Assembly: GCA_009792885.1 (NCBI GenBank)
Contig: WMCF01000026.1
Span: forward strand, 310,001 to 374,000
Direction of reading: 5' to 3'
DNA from: Eremophila alpestris peregrina
Lineage: Eukaryota > Chordata > Aves > Passeriformes > Alaudidae
DNA: 64,000 nucleotides
Shown here: one piece after another, positions 51,701 to 60,360 of the stretch
Position numbering within the stretch: the stretch's first letter is position 1
Layout of the letters: every line of letters begins with the position of its first letter
Position numbers and translations under genes: made by a program
The notes under the pieces: model-generated
Databases searched by the model: none
What the model saw: the letters and a program-made list of their open reading frames with translations, nothing else
What the model was told of the DNA's origin: nothing

Positions 51701-54700
51701 ACTTAGAACAAAAGCATGCAGAAAGGTGATAGCCCCAAACAGACTCCACTCTGAGCATTGCTAATGTCTTAGATAAATATAATCAGCTGTTGCTGTGTAT
51801 AGCAAGAACTCACATCAAAAATAAGAAGTATTTATCATGCAGGAGATGAATGAATCCTTGCGTTAGCACTGAATACTGGATAACTCAAAAGTGTCATTTC
51901 ACTGGAGTGAATTCATTCAACGTTTGCCATTATGTATGCTATGAAAAGGCTATTCTCATATGGAATAACTTATGCCAAAACACAGCAAGTGCTGTATTTA
52001 ATTTAGACTGTTAAACGTGTTACTGTCAGACTACTTGTGTCAGCTGCAATTGAAATTTGACTGAAGATTCTACAGTGCACTTAATTAGTGGCTGTCAATT
52101 TGGGCTGAAGGCAGAAAGCTGCTAGTTAGCATTATGCCTTCACACTTGTAATACCAGCAAACGTGCGTCATCCTTTCGGGTGAAAATATTTGGTATATTA
52201 ACATGTATTGCTAACAACATCTTCCTTCTTGAAAACTTCTTTGTGTGCAGCTTGGGGAATAAGAAGGATAAAAGAAAATGTAAAATTCAGGAGATGCTGA
52301 ACCATCTAATGGGACATGCTTGAATGAGGACTGCTTTTCTTCTGTTCTTGTTATCTTCCCACCAGGTTTCCTCCCACTCCAAAAAAGCACCCTTCTTGTA
52401 TAATAGGTGCATCTGCATTTGGGCTGTTTCTTGGTGTCAGGCATGTTAACACTGGTTCTTATGGATTAATTGCACCTCGTGCAGTTAATCAAGTTCCCAT
52501 CTCATTTACTCCCATCCTCTGTCTTTAAAGGGTTGCTCTATATGAGGATCCTAATGAAATTTGGAATAAATTAGCTAAAAAGGAGGTTAATGAACATCAA
52601 TTGAAGCAGATCAATTGCTTTTCCATGGAGCTTCAGTGGCTTTGTAGGTCACTGCTAAATCATGTACCAGTGAAGCCTTCTGCTGCCAGTGTACCATAGG
52701 TTGCCTTTAAAGCGTATTTTTTGCTTGCTTTGGGTATCTGTATTGCCTTTAAAGGATTTTTGTAGATATTGCAAAGTTTCTTGGTTGGACAGCAAGGAAT
52801 GAAAATGTAGTGCAAAAAGGAGAAGCATGCAGTTAATGCTGTTGTTACTGTGCACTAGAGACAATTTTGATGAAAAAATGTTTTCTAAAGGCACTTTTTT
52901 GCCCTTGGGGTTACAAGGGGAGTGGGACAGAGTAGCACTGCAAGCAGGTGTGGATCCTTTTTCATAAAAGGGGATAGTCTACCTATCTACTTAATTGGCT
53001 GCCTCTTGTGAAAAGTATATTTTAGAGAAAATGGGATTTACTAGAATGCTATTTTCCATAGGCCTGGGTCAATAATTGTATATATGGTTCAAATGTTTTT
53101 TTTAGGTTCAAATGTGACAGCAAATAGATCACTGTGATGGTTAAAACAGTATCGCTTTCTAATAATAGAGAACTGTGCAATCCTATTCGAAAATTTCCAC
53201 AGGAACATTCCAAGATGCAGCTACAAGAGCTTCAGCTTTTTGAATTTTTTTTCCTAAGAATTTTGGTTTTTAAAGAAAAAATGCAAATGTTTCTGAACTC
53301 TCAACATGATTTCAAATGCACTGTATTACGCTCTAATATTGCTTAGAACACATAAAAGGAAATAAACTTTACAAGTGAATTAGCTGCTAACCACCTTACC
53401 TGTTAGCGTCAATTTCTAGTAACACATCTATTAATTATGCCCTGAAGTTTGCACAGGAGCTTCCAGTTTTGCAGTTTGAAATTAGTTCTGACACTGATCT
53501 TTCACTCCCGGCTAACAGAACTTCTCCATTCTCCCCAACTCTCAAATAAAAAAGAAATTGATGTGTCACAAAGTGTGAGAGATACAAAAAGCAGGTGTAG
53601 GGAGAGAAAAGTGGGATATGCTGGGATGTGTAGTTGATAAACACCTACTTAATTAGGATCATTAACTTCATTAAGAAAATGGACAGTCCTATTGCAAGTC
53701 TTTTGCACTCCATTAATTGCACTTCAGAGGATATTCCTGTCATTGTTTCCCCTTAATATTACCATAACTTCTGTTTTAATATTTTAATGGTATGATGGAT
53801 TATCACTGCAGTTTCTGCCAGGCCTTCTCATCTTTGCCTGAACTCTCTGTGCCAGCAAACACAAGTGATGTTTGGAACTGTTTCAGTTGTATCACTTGCA
53901 TCTCTTTTCCTGCCTTTCAGGTATATTGCTATCTACCCCTACACGCCTCGAAAGGAAGATGAGCTGGAGCTGCGGAAAGGAGAAATGTTCCTGGTGTTTG
54001 AGCGCTGCCAGGATGGCTGGTTCAAGGGCACTTCCATGCACACAAGCAAGATTGGTGTTTTTCCTGGAAATTATGTGGCTCCAGTCACAAGGTACAATAT
54101 TATACCAGTGTCTAAATAGTTAAGCTAGTTTCAAATCCAGAATTATTCTGTTCTTGTATTCAACGCTAAAATTGCACAGTAGAAGACCTGTGGGTTTCAG
54201 TAAGCAGCTCAGTTTTTAAGTTGGGTTTTATTGTTTGCTTTAATTTTGGCAGGACGGTGACAAGTGCATCACAAACAAAAGTTCCCATGTCTACTGCTGG
54301 CCAAGCAGGACGAGTGGTGACTATGGTCAGCCCTTCCACTGCCAGTGGAACATCCCAGAAGCTCCAGGGGAATGGTGTGGCAGTGAGCTCCAGCACAGTC
54401 CCCACAGCAGTGGTTTCTGCAGCACATATCCAAACCAGTCCACAAACCAAGGTCCTTATGCATGTGACAGGACAAATGACAGTCAACCAGGCTCGAAATG
54501 CAGTTAGAACAGGTAAAAAATAACCTAAATTTGTTCTGTGTGGTAGACAAACTGTAGAGTCCATCTTGACAAATGACTGGAGTGAGAGTCTATGGAAGTA
54601 TATGCTGAGGTTTTGAAAAGCTTTTCTTAATGTCATTGTTTTAAGTTGAATGTTTTCTGAAATGACAGTCTGAGTTGTTAGATCTTTTAGTATTCTCCTC

Positions 54701-57700
54701 TAAGCAACTGTGTGTATGTACATACTCCCACTACTGGGAATTTATATGCAAGTACTTCAGGTGGAGTTTTTCTTTTTTTTTTTGTTTTTCCAGCAGTATC
54801 TGGGATGGGGGCATTCTTTGAGCTTCCCCACTCATATGCAATTCATATAGTGATAAAAGTGATAAGAACATCTGAGTCATAGCTTATTTTTTGTGTGTTC
54901 ACTGCATAAGAGCTAGAGATTGCTTTAATTTAGCATTCACTTTTAAATTATCTTCTAACATCTTTGAATACCTTTAGTGTTCCTTTTCAGGTCTCTGGCT
55001 CAGGGTTGGTCCTTAGGCATTCCAGTTTGTTCTCTAACCTTGACTGCAGCTTTTTTCAGCTTTGACTCTGAAGCACTAAGGCTACACTGGCTTCAAGATC
55101 CCTATAATCTATGTAATAAAATTCTCTGTTTCCGAAAGGTGTAACTCTTCATTTACTGTCTGGGGCAGGCCACATCATAGTGAAACATGCCTTCTTGTTA
55201 TTTAAATGCAGATCCAAAAAGATTGATAGTGGTGTTTTTAAGACTTTTTGTTTACCAAATCCATTGCACTCCTCTGTGGATTTGCCAGGCTAAGAAAATA
55301 CCACACAACTGGAGCCAAATCTGTTCCAGTTGCTTCAAGGGCCTCAAAAGAAAATGAAAAAAGGAAAACTCCCATTTCAGACTATCCCAATGTTTCCCCT
55401 TTTAGCTTTGAATTTAGGGTCTGTGACTGAATTAGGGTTTCCTGACTGAGCATCATGACAAAAGGGTTTTATTTAATCACAGGACTCTTACTGGCAGAGC
55501 AAAAGAGAAAGCAAAAACTGGTAGTGGTATTCTCTGTTATCCCCATAAGAAGAGTTATTTCTTACGGTCTCAGGATCCATGGATTAGCCCAGTTTTCAGA
55601 GTCATGCATCTCCTAAAACACCTGTGCATGTTCAGATGTCAGCAGCAGGTTTGCTTTGGAAGGTAGGATATGTACGTATGTCTTTAGTTAATTTATTTCC
55701 TTAATTTACCCCATCTTTCTTCAGTCTGATCTGAAGCTGGAGCAGGTGTGTTAGTCCTCTGTAATAACTTTATTCTTTGCCTTTAAATAAAAATAACCAG
55801 ATGCTGCTGGCAACTGGTAAGAGAAACTAAGCAAAGCATCTGTACTTTCCTGCCTCTTAGGCACAGGTGGTTTCTACTCTAAATCCTTCTTTTGAGCTCC
55901 CTAGGAGCTTGCAAGTGACAACACAAAGGAGAAAGCTCCTGTGGGCTCCAGGGGCCTTTCTGTCCCTACATCTCTGTGCTGCTGTCAAGATGAATAAGCT
56001 TTTACACTTCCATTCAGCTGACGAATGTGACAACACACTTCCCATCGACTTTTCAGGTCCAAAATGAAAAATTCAAAGGGACTGGACTCACATCACAGAG
56101 AACTTAATATTGGATTTTGCAAAGGTGTGCTGTTAGTCACAAATACAGATCTGTCCCTTATAAGGACCTGAGCACTGAAGCAATAATGGCTGCTTTATGT
56201 TCAAACTACAGAGAACTTTGTAGTAAACATGTGAAACGTGATCCTCTTGAGCTTTACTTAGCACATGCGCTGAGTGTTGATCTTTGGGTGAGGCTTCACA
56301 GGTTAATGCAGGGCTCCAGCTTCAGTTTAGCTCAGGGCTTCAAGGACCATTCTTCAAATGATCTTAATGAGACATTGCTTGGCATCACCTTTTACTGGAG
56401 GAGTATGCATCCTTTGACTGGAAGGAAAAAATAAAGAAAAAATATATTCTGCCTATTTCATTAAAAGATAATCTGTATGAAAATGGGATGACTTGAAGCA
56501 TTTTTTCCTATCGTTTCCATCAGCAATATGAAAACAAAACCAGAAAGCTCTGCCATGCTTGTCATACATAAATTGCATGTTGAGTGTAAACATATTTTGA
56601 AGAATAGCAGCTACTTGTAGGAAAACTGATGTTGTCTCATGAACAAAAGCCAGCATTAATAATTGTTTTTTGACAAAAAAAAAAAAAAATCTTGCTGCAA
56701 TCTCCTTATTTTTCTCTTGAAATGTTCATGCTACTCAAGAGTTGGGAAGGGTTGGCTACAGCAGAAGAGGTTATCAAAATATTAGACATAGCATATAAGT
56801 GATGTGCCTTTTTTGTATATATATAAAAAAGAAATATTTTTGTGTTATTGCAGAGATTGTAATTGGGTATAATATTGCAGGATTGTTATATAAAATGTGG
56901 GACCTTTGTCAGTCTTCTCTAACACACTGTTGCTGCAATCTAACCAAATTATCAGAGCAATTTGTAGAAAGCAGAATGAAGAGAGCAATTGCTGGAGGTT
57001 TGCTTCCAATATTTCACTTACAACAAGTCTGAAATTCTATTACTATCTGAAAAATCAAAAATTGATACAATTCAGATATACATGCACCAAGCTAGAGTGA
57101 TGACCCCTTCTTAGATAGAAAGTTTCAAAATATTTGAAGGAGAGAGGTTGTGCAGCACTGGGGTGCTACATTTTTCCTCATATTGATCAGTTAAGGTGTC
57201 TGCATTTCATAGCACCCAGTGGTGCAGAGATGCCCAAGCTATTGAAATGGTCTAACAGCATGCATATATGATTGACCACATGACTTTAACAGCAGTGTTA
57301 CTTCTTGGAAAGGATAAATTAGTTTGTGCAAAACCTCTGTGCTTTGCAGCTTTGCAGTGCAACCCAGGTTAATGTACTCAGCCCTGTGCTATTCTCCAGC
57401 TTCCAGTGTAGATGTTCCTTTTATTTCACAGGGGTATGAGTAAATCCACTTTCTATATTTAAATATCCCAAGAGACAACAGCTTACATTTTCAGAGAAAG
57501 CATTCATAGCAGTAATTGCCACTGTGCTTATTGTTTGAAAGACCTGTGAAATCTGTTGTGGATTTTGTAAATAGTTTAGGGAAACAATCTAATTATATTT
57601 TTAGCAGCTTCTATAAAGTATGTTTCTTCCTACTTTCCTTTATATGCCCTGACAACTACATGTCACATTAAAAGGAGCAAACAAGTTCCAGGCAGTATTT

Positions 57701-60360
57701 AGCTAGCTCTTAGGTACTAAAGTGTAATCTTCACTTTGCATCTGCCTGTATTTGAAGCATTTGACATAGCAGCTTGGATATCTCCACAACAGAGAAGCTG
57801 CAGTGCTGTTACTCTTCTGTTCCATACTGGTGCAAGTAGGGTAGCATATGCAACTGCTTTATTCAGGTGAAGTGGATTTGGTGGTGTGTATCATGTCACT
57901 ATAGTAGTATAAATGGGAGTTTAAAAGATAAGAAGAAAACTTCTTGTGATTGATTATCTGTAACACAGTAACTGTACCTCACTTCGTGTGTCTTGTGAAA
58001 AGGTGAACTCTCACATTTCATTCTTTTATTCTAGTTGCCTCACATAGTCAAGAAAGACCTACAGCAGCCGTCACACCCATACAAGCACAAAGTCCAACAT
58101 GCCTTATTCCTGCAGCTGTGATCATTCCCCACCACTCTGCTGCCTCCCAGCAGCTCCAGCCCCAGCTTCCAAACACTGCTGCTTACGTCACGGCTGTGAA
58201 TGTGAACCGCTCCAGCATCCCACTGGCATGCACAGCAGCTTCTTTGAATTCTCCTAACATTGCTGCTGCATCTCTGGAGGGAGACATCAGTGGAAAAACT
58301 GCAAACACTCACCCTGGAGCTCCTGCGTCTCCAGAGAGTGCTTTAACAGCTGGTGGAAATGCTGCTGTCAGTAAAACAGACAAGGATGGCAAGGTGGGTA
58401 GAGAATAAAATCATTCCCTTGAATTCTCCTATTTTCATCATACAATCTTTTAAGAGATTGAACAACACAACCTAAAACACCTACATGAACTTGCAGGAAT
58501 GTAAAAATTTTAGTCTAACAAAATAAAATGAAAATCAGAATTCTTTTAGGTTTCCTTTCTTATTAAGCAGTCACACTGAGATATTATGAAAAACACATTA
58601 CCAGCAATGTTTATTGGACGAAGAAAGAATGCACATAACAATCATTTTTAGAACAGTGGAGTCTGTAGTGATTCTGCTTTTCTTCCTTCTATTTGAAGTA
58701 TTTCCTATGTGTGTAAACTCATTCTCACTGTTCACCAAGTTATGTGATTATGTGATACTGTTGACAGAAAAATTCTTCCAGCTTTGTAATTGATTTTGTT
58801 TTACAATTGTGATGTAGTTAGAAAACTTTTTTTCTCCTTGTGACAACTATCTTTACATCTCAAGTATTTTAGACTTAACTGTGCTACACTTCAGCCATAT
58901 GTACTCCTTAGTGAAGTTTATGAAGATTTTAATCTTAAACTGTACTAATGTCAGCCACTTTTATTTATTTTTGTTGACTATTGTTGAATGGATGTGCCTA
59001 GAACTTTATTTTAAAATTACTTTAGCCACAGACATTGAAATCAGACTGAGATGCCCTTAGAGAAAACTTATATGTAGTTTAAGGTGAATGATGCTGATAC
59101 ATGTAGATTGGTTTAATTTCTCTGAGTTTCTCTTTATCTTTGGCATTTGCCAGACAGCAGATTTTTGCTGAAATGGCTCTAAGTTATTGGAGACTGGGAA
59201 AAAGGACTGAGGAATTTTATTCACTAAATCCACTATATCCCAGGCTATCAAAAATAAATTTTCATTACTCATGCTTTTCTCTGTCTATGGTTAAATATTA
59301 TTTTTGTCTCCAGGGCTTACAATCTGGCATCTCTCATAAGCACTAAATTCACTCAGTCAAAGGGTTGGTAAGAAGATCACTGCCACACCCCTTAAAAAAA
59401 AAAAAAAAAAGACAAGAAACACAAAAGCTACTTAAATAATTCTCTTCAGGGTAGGTAATAGTCTTCAGGGATTCTTGTCTAGACAAGCAGAAAGAATGTT
59501 TACAATCCTCCCCTTCAGCAGAGCAGCAAAACACGATGCATTACCCTCGGGGTGAATTTTTGTTAAATCATGAACGTCTTCCATTACTAAAGGAGGATAA
59601 ATTAAAGAAACTTACCTAAACAGCAGCTTCCAGAGCAGACTTTTCTCCCTGCCTGGTTTGAAGTGACTCTTTGTCTTCCTAGAAACGTCCATGTTAATGA
59701 AATGTTTGCTTCATAGATTCCTGTTGTGGGGATCTTAACTCCTCACACCTTTTTCTAGATGGTCTTTTGGGACAGAGCCAGTTCATTTTAAGTTACACTT
59801 TAACCTAACACCGTGACAGGACGTAGCTCGTCTATGATCTAAATTACTTTTTTTCTCTTTAGAATGTTAATTTCCTTTTTCTTTTATAATTTTCATCATT
59901 ATCTCTCTAATATAAAGTATGTCCTCAAAATTCATTGGGTCCTCTCTGATGTCATCTTTCAGAAGGAAGTGTTCAACTCTTTATGGGAGAGTTTTGTTCT
60001 AAAATGGGGCACTGTTTTTGTTTTGCAGAAAGAAAAGAAGGGTTTGCTGAAGCTACTCTCTGGAGCATCCACTAAACGCAAGCCCCGGCTGTCCCCTCCG
60101 GCGTCCCCGACCCTGGAGGCGGAGCAGGCGGCGGCGGAGCTGGCGCTGCAGGGCGCCGTGGGGCCGGAGCTGCCCTCAGCCGGCGCTCACAAACCCGGCT
60201 CCGCTGCCACTGACGGCGAGGCCCCGGGGCTGCCGCAGGAGCCGCTGCACCGCAAAGCCGCTTCCCTGGATCCCTCCATCCCCATCGCCCCGCCGCCTCG
60301 GCAGCCCTGCTCCTCCCTGGGGCCGCTCCTCAACGAGTCCCGGCCTCTGGTGTGTGAAAG
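36474..60360 (+). CDS. SH3RF1: SH3RF1 (POSH) partial gene, nine internal coding exons
   Basis: SH3RF1/POSH is a cytosolic RING E3 ubiquitin ligase and scaffold. It binds active Rac and assembles MLK-MKK4/7-JNK modules, and it also acts in protein sorting. Joining the nine exons gives one frame of 687 codons plus 2 bases with no stop. Window-protein positions are: SH3-1 about 5-66, SH3-2 about 68-125, Rac-binding linker about 125-225, proline-rich segment 226-313, SH3-3 about 314-371, and Ser/Ala/Pro linkers to the end. The family protein is about 890 residues. The missing parts match the RING region (about 130 residues) and SH3-4 (about 60). SH3-1 and SH3-2 match SH3RF1 as I remember it ([32 protein letters not shown]) rather than paralogue SH3RF3. 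Neither the promoter nor the start codon is in the window. Exon borders were read by eye and confirmed by phase and family similarity. Confidence 0.97.
36750..37499 (+). other. Intron a-b (750 bases)
   Basis: This GT-AG intron sits inside the SH3-2 domain and separates phase-0 exons. It holds no repeat or other feature I recognise. Confidence 0.95.
37500..37595 (+). CDS. SH3RF1: SH3RF1 exon b: second part of SH3-2
   Basis: This is a 96-base exon (32 codons), phase 0 at both ends, with acceptor CACAG| and donor GAG|GTGAGT. It encodes DDVLTVIRRVDENWAEG, then [12 protein letters not shown]. This supplies the RT-loop end, the conserved tryptophan and the FPxxYV end of SH3-2. The exon completes the domain opened in exon a, so an SH3 domain split across a 750-base intron is part of this gene's structure. 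Skipping the exon would keep the frame but destroy SH3-2. Confidence 0.97.
40911..41030 (+). mobile_element. CR1 LINE, short 3' tail
   Basis: About 120 bases match the last part of avian CR1 in sense orientation: GTTGGATGGGGCTCTGAGCA, ACCTGGTCTAGTGGGAGG, then GAAGGTCCCTTGCAACCCAA and ATGATTCTGATTC at the end. It is severely 5'-truncated. It is closer to the consensus I remember than the copy at 8166, so it is probably younger. Minus-strand open frames across it are not genes. Confidence 0.9.
42649..42655 (+). promoter_or_regulatory. TACTAAC branch-site match of intron b-c
   Basis: TACTAAC is identical to the invariant yeast branch site. The likely branch A at 42654 lies 18 bases before the AG at 42671-42672, within the normal distance. 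The pyrimidine tract between them is short, so a strong branch site is plausible. Confidence 0.55.
42673..42975 (+). CDS. SH3RF1: SH3RF1 exon c: Rac-binding linker with RHS motifs
   Basis: The exon is 303 bases (101 codons), phase 0 at both ends. It is preceded by TTTTTGTAG and followed by CAG|GTAACT. It starts FNTAAKQLIELDKP. A variable Ser/Gly/Ala-rich stretch follows, then a basic, strongly conserved block with TKKNTKKRHSFTSLT, QNRHSMEISPP and NPTAAARISEL. In the family this region overlaps the segment reported to bind GTP-loaded Rac. Mammalian Ser304, reported as an Akt site that reduces Rac binding, should correspond to the serine of RHSF (codon 42817-42819). Local GC content is clearly above the flanking introns. 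Minus-strand open frames over this exon are shadows. Confidence 0.97.
42976..43864 (+). other. Intron c-d (889 bases)
   Basis: This GT-AG intron has a very AT-rich first part. That part carries three exact TTATTAATTA copies at 43030, 43055 and 43077, followed by further TAATTAA-like sequence. Confidence 0.95.
43865..43975 (+). CDS. SH3RF1: SH3RF1 exon d: PPPSSP linker
   Basis: The exon is 111 bases (37 codons), phase 0 at both ends. It follows a pyrimidine-rich CTCTCTCCCAG acceptor and ends GGT|GTAAGT, a near-ideal donor. It encodes VHIGTTGLIVTPPPSSPVTT, then GPSFTFPSEVTYQAALG. This is a disordered, proline/serine/threonine-rich connector before SH3-3. The sequence matches the equivalent SH3RF1 segment almost residue for residue, as I remember it. 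It is too short for a 60-codon cutoff and was found by following the reading phase from exon c. Confidence 0.95.
45630..45812 (-). mobile_element. Degraded antisense CR1-related fragment
   Basis: TTTTGAATATCTCCAAGGAT plus GGAGACTTGAGCAACCTG, then CAAGTTGGTGTCCGTCAGGA and ACCCTCAGATCTTTTTTTGC, resemble two blocks of a common avian CR1-type repeat read antisense. In the fuller copies I remember these blocks lie several hundred bases apart. Here they are adjacent, suggesting an internal deletion. It is old and diverged, and the edges are approximate. Confidence 0.6.
46108..46133. repeat. Perfect inverted repeat, 11-bp stem, 4-base loop
   Basis: AATAACAAACA, loop CTTC, then TGTTTGTTATT. The arms are exactly complementary. 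It follows a T run at 46093-46102. It may be a chance hairpin or the trace of a small insertion. Confidence 0.7.
46831..46880. repeat. T-rich low-complexity tract
   Basis: About 50 bases of T runs with scattered G, C and A, including GTTTGTTTG units. They create a hydrophobic-looking plus-strand frame (46599-46946) that I do not regard as a gene. Confidence 0.75.
51425..51579 (+). CDS. SH3RF1: SH3RF1 exon e: proline-rich segment before SH3-3
   Basis: The exon is 155 bases: 51 codons plus 2 bases. It starts in phase 0 after ATCAG and ends in phase 2 at AGT GT|GTAAGT. It encodes NMNPPLPPPPLL, then an Ala/Ser/Ile/Thr-rich stretch, then DQVAHLRQQSRPSV leading into SH3-3. The PPLPPPPLL run is a possible SH3 or WW ligand. 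The middle of the exon looks fast-evolving: the avian sequence lacks the Ala/Gly run I recall from mammals, while both ends are conserved. If the donor is not used, GTG TAA stops translation at once. Confidence 0.94.
51580..53920 (+). other. Intron e-f (2341 bases)
   Basis: This GT-AG intron separates the phase-2 border of exon e from exon f. It holds no recognisable repeat. Minus-strand frames near 51496-51758 overlap the exon e border and are shadows. Confidence 0.94.
53921..54091 (+). CDS. SH3RF1: SH3RF1 exon f: complete SH3-3
   Basis: The exon is 171 bases. It begins with the last base of a valine codon after TGCCTTTCAG and ends ACA AG|GTACAA. It encodes the whole third SH3 domain: YIAIYPYTPRKEDELELRKG, MFLVFERCQDGWFKG, then KIGVFPGNYVAPVTR. 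The AIYPY motif, the acidic RT loop, the DGW tryptophan and FPGNYV are all present, so the ligand-binding surface is intact. The surrounding family region is reported to contact AKT2. The next intron is only 161 bases. Confidence 0.97.
54092..54252 (+). other. Short intron f-g (161 bases)
   Basis: This is the shortest intron in the window, GT-AG, interrupting an arginine codon. If retained, the frame reads nine more codons (…YNIIPVSK) and stops at 54117-54119. Confidence 0.95.
54253..54512 (+). CDS. SH3RF1: SH3RF1 exon g: Ser/Thr/Val linker
   Basis: The exon is 260 bases. It completes the split arginine codon, adds 86 codons and ends one base into a valine codon at ACA G|GTAAAA. The translation includes TSASQTKVPMSTAGQ, VTMVSPSTASGTSQKLQGNG and VVSAAHIQTSPQTKV, ending TGQMTVNQARNAVRT. 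It has no recognised fold and is probably disordered, but the end blocks match SH3RF1 closely. Minus-strand frames of 93 and 156 codons here are shadows. Confidence 0.96.
54513..58034 (+). other. Intron g-h (3522 bases)
   Basis: This GT-AG intron has a 15-A run at 56675-56689. A 105-codon plus-strand frame at 56117-56434 has no recognisable domain, and adding it would disturb a clean exon g to exon h join. No other feature is seen. Confidence 0.92.
58035..58393 (+). CDS. SH3RF1: SH3RF1 exon h: divergent Ala/Ser/Pro linker
   Basis: The exon is 359 bases. It completes the split valine codon, then adds 119 codons and ends AAG|GTGGGT. It opens ASHSQERPTAAVTPIQAQSP, matching the NQERPTAAVTPIQ block of SH3RF1. 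It continues through a fast-evolving Ala/Ser/Pro/Asn-rich stretch and closes with SKTDKDGK, matching the Lys/Asp-rich end of the family segment. It is probably disordered. Identity in the middle looks low compared with the mammalian sequence as I recall it. The assignment rests on the conserved ends, matching phases and the position between exons g and i. Confidence 0.95.
58394..60028 (+). other. Intron h-i (1635 bases)
   Basis: This GT-AG intron has a 17-A run at 59394-59410. The last part has no stop in the exon i frame from about 59864, which makes exon i look longer than it is. Confidence 0.94.
60029..60360 (+). CDS. SH3RF1: SH3RF1 exon i: GC-rich segment before SH3-4
   Basis: The exon is 332 bases: 110 codons plus 2 bases. 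Its acceptor is TTTTGCAG| and its donor AG|GTAAAT. It opens KEKKGLLKLLSGASTKRKPR and has SPPASPTLEAEQAAAELAL, LQGAVGPELP, HRKAASLDPSIPIAPPPRQ and ends LNESRPLVCER. These blocks match SH3RF1 just before its C-terminal SH3. The exon is very GC- and CpG-rich, unlike its surroundings, and the AAA run is coded by GCG repeats. The frame stays open about 55 codons into the preceding intron, but the AG acceptor and family match fix the start. The split arginine codon should be completed by the SH3-4 exon beyond 64000. Confidence 0.96.

Noticed and set aside
54166..54636. 156-codon minus-strand open frame
   Set aside because: It is a shadow of exon g of SH3RF1, whose plus-strand frame matches the family.
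56117..56434. 105-codon plus-strand frame as an extra SH3RF1 exon or gene
   Set aside because: It shows no SH3RF1 similarity, and exons g and h already join in phase with continuous family sequence.
59864..60028. Upstream extension of exon i as coding sequence
   Set aside because: The open frame continues by chance into the intron. A TTTTGCAG acceptor and the family match place the exon start at 60029.
36474..60360. Assignment to the paralogue SH3RF3 (POSH2)
   Set aside because: The first two SH3 domains and the linker between them match SH3RF1 as I remember it at positions where SH3RF3 differs.
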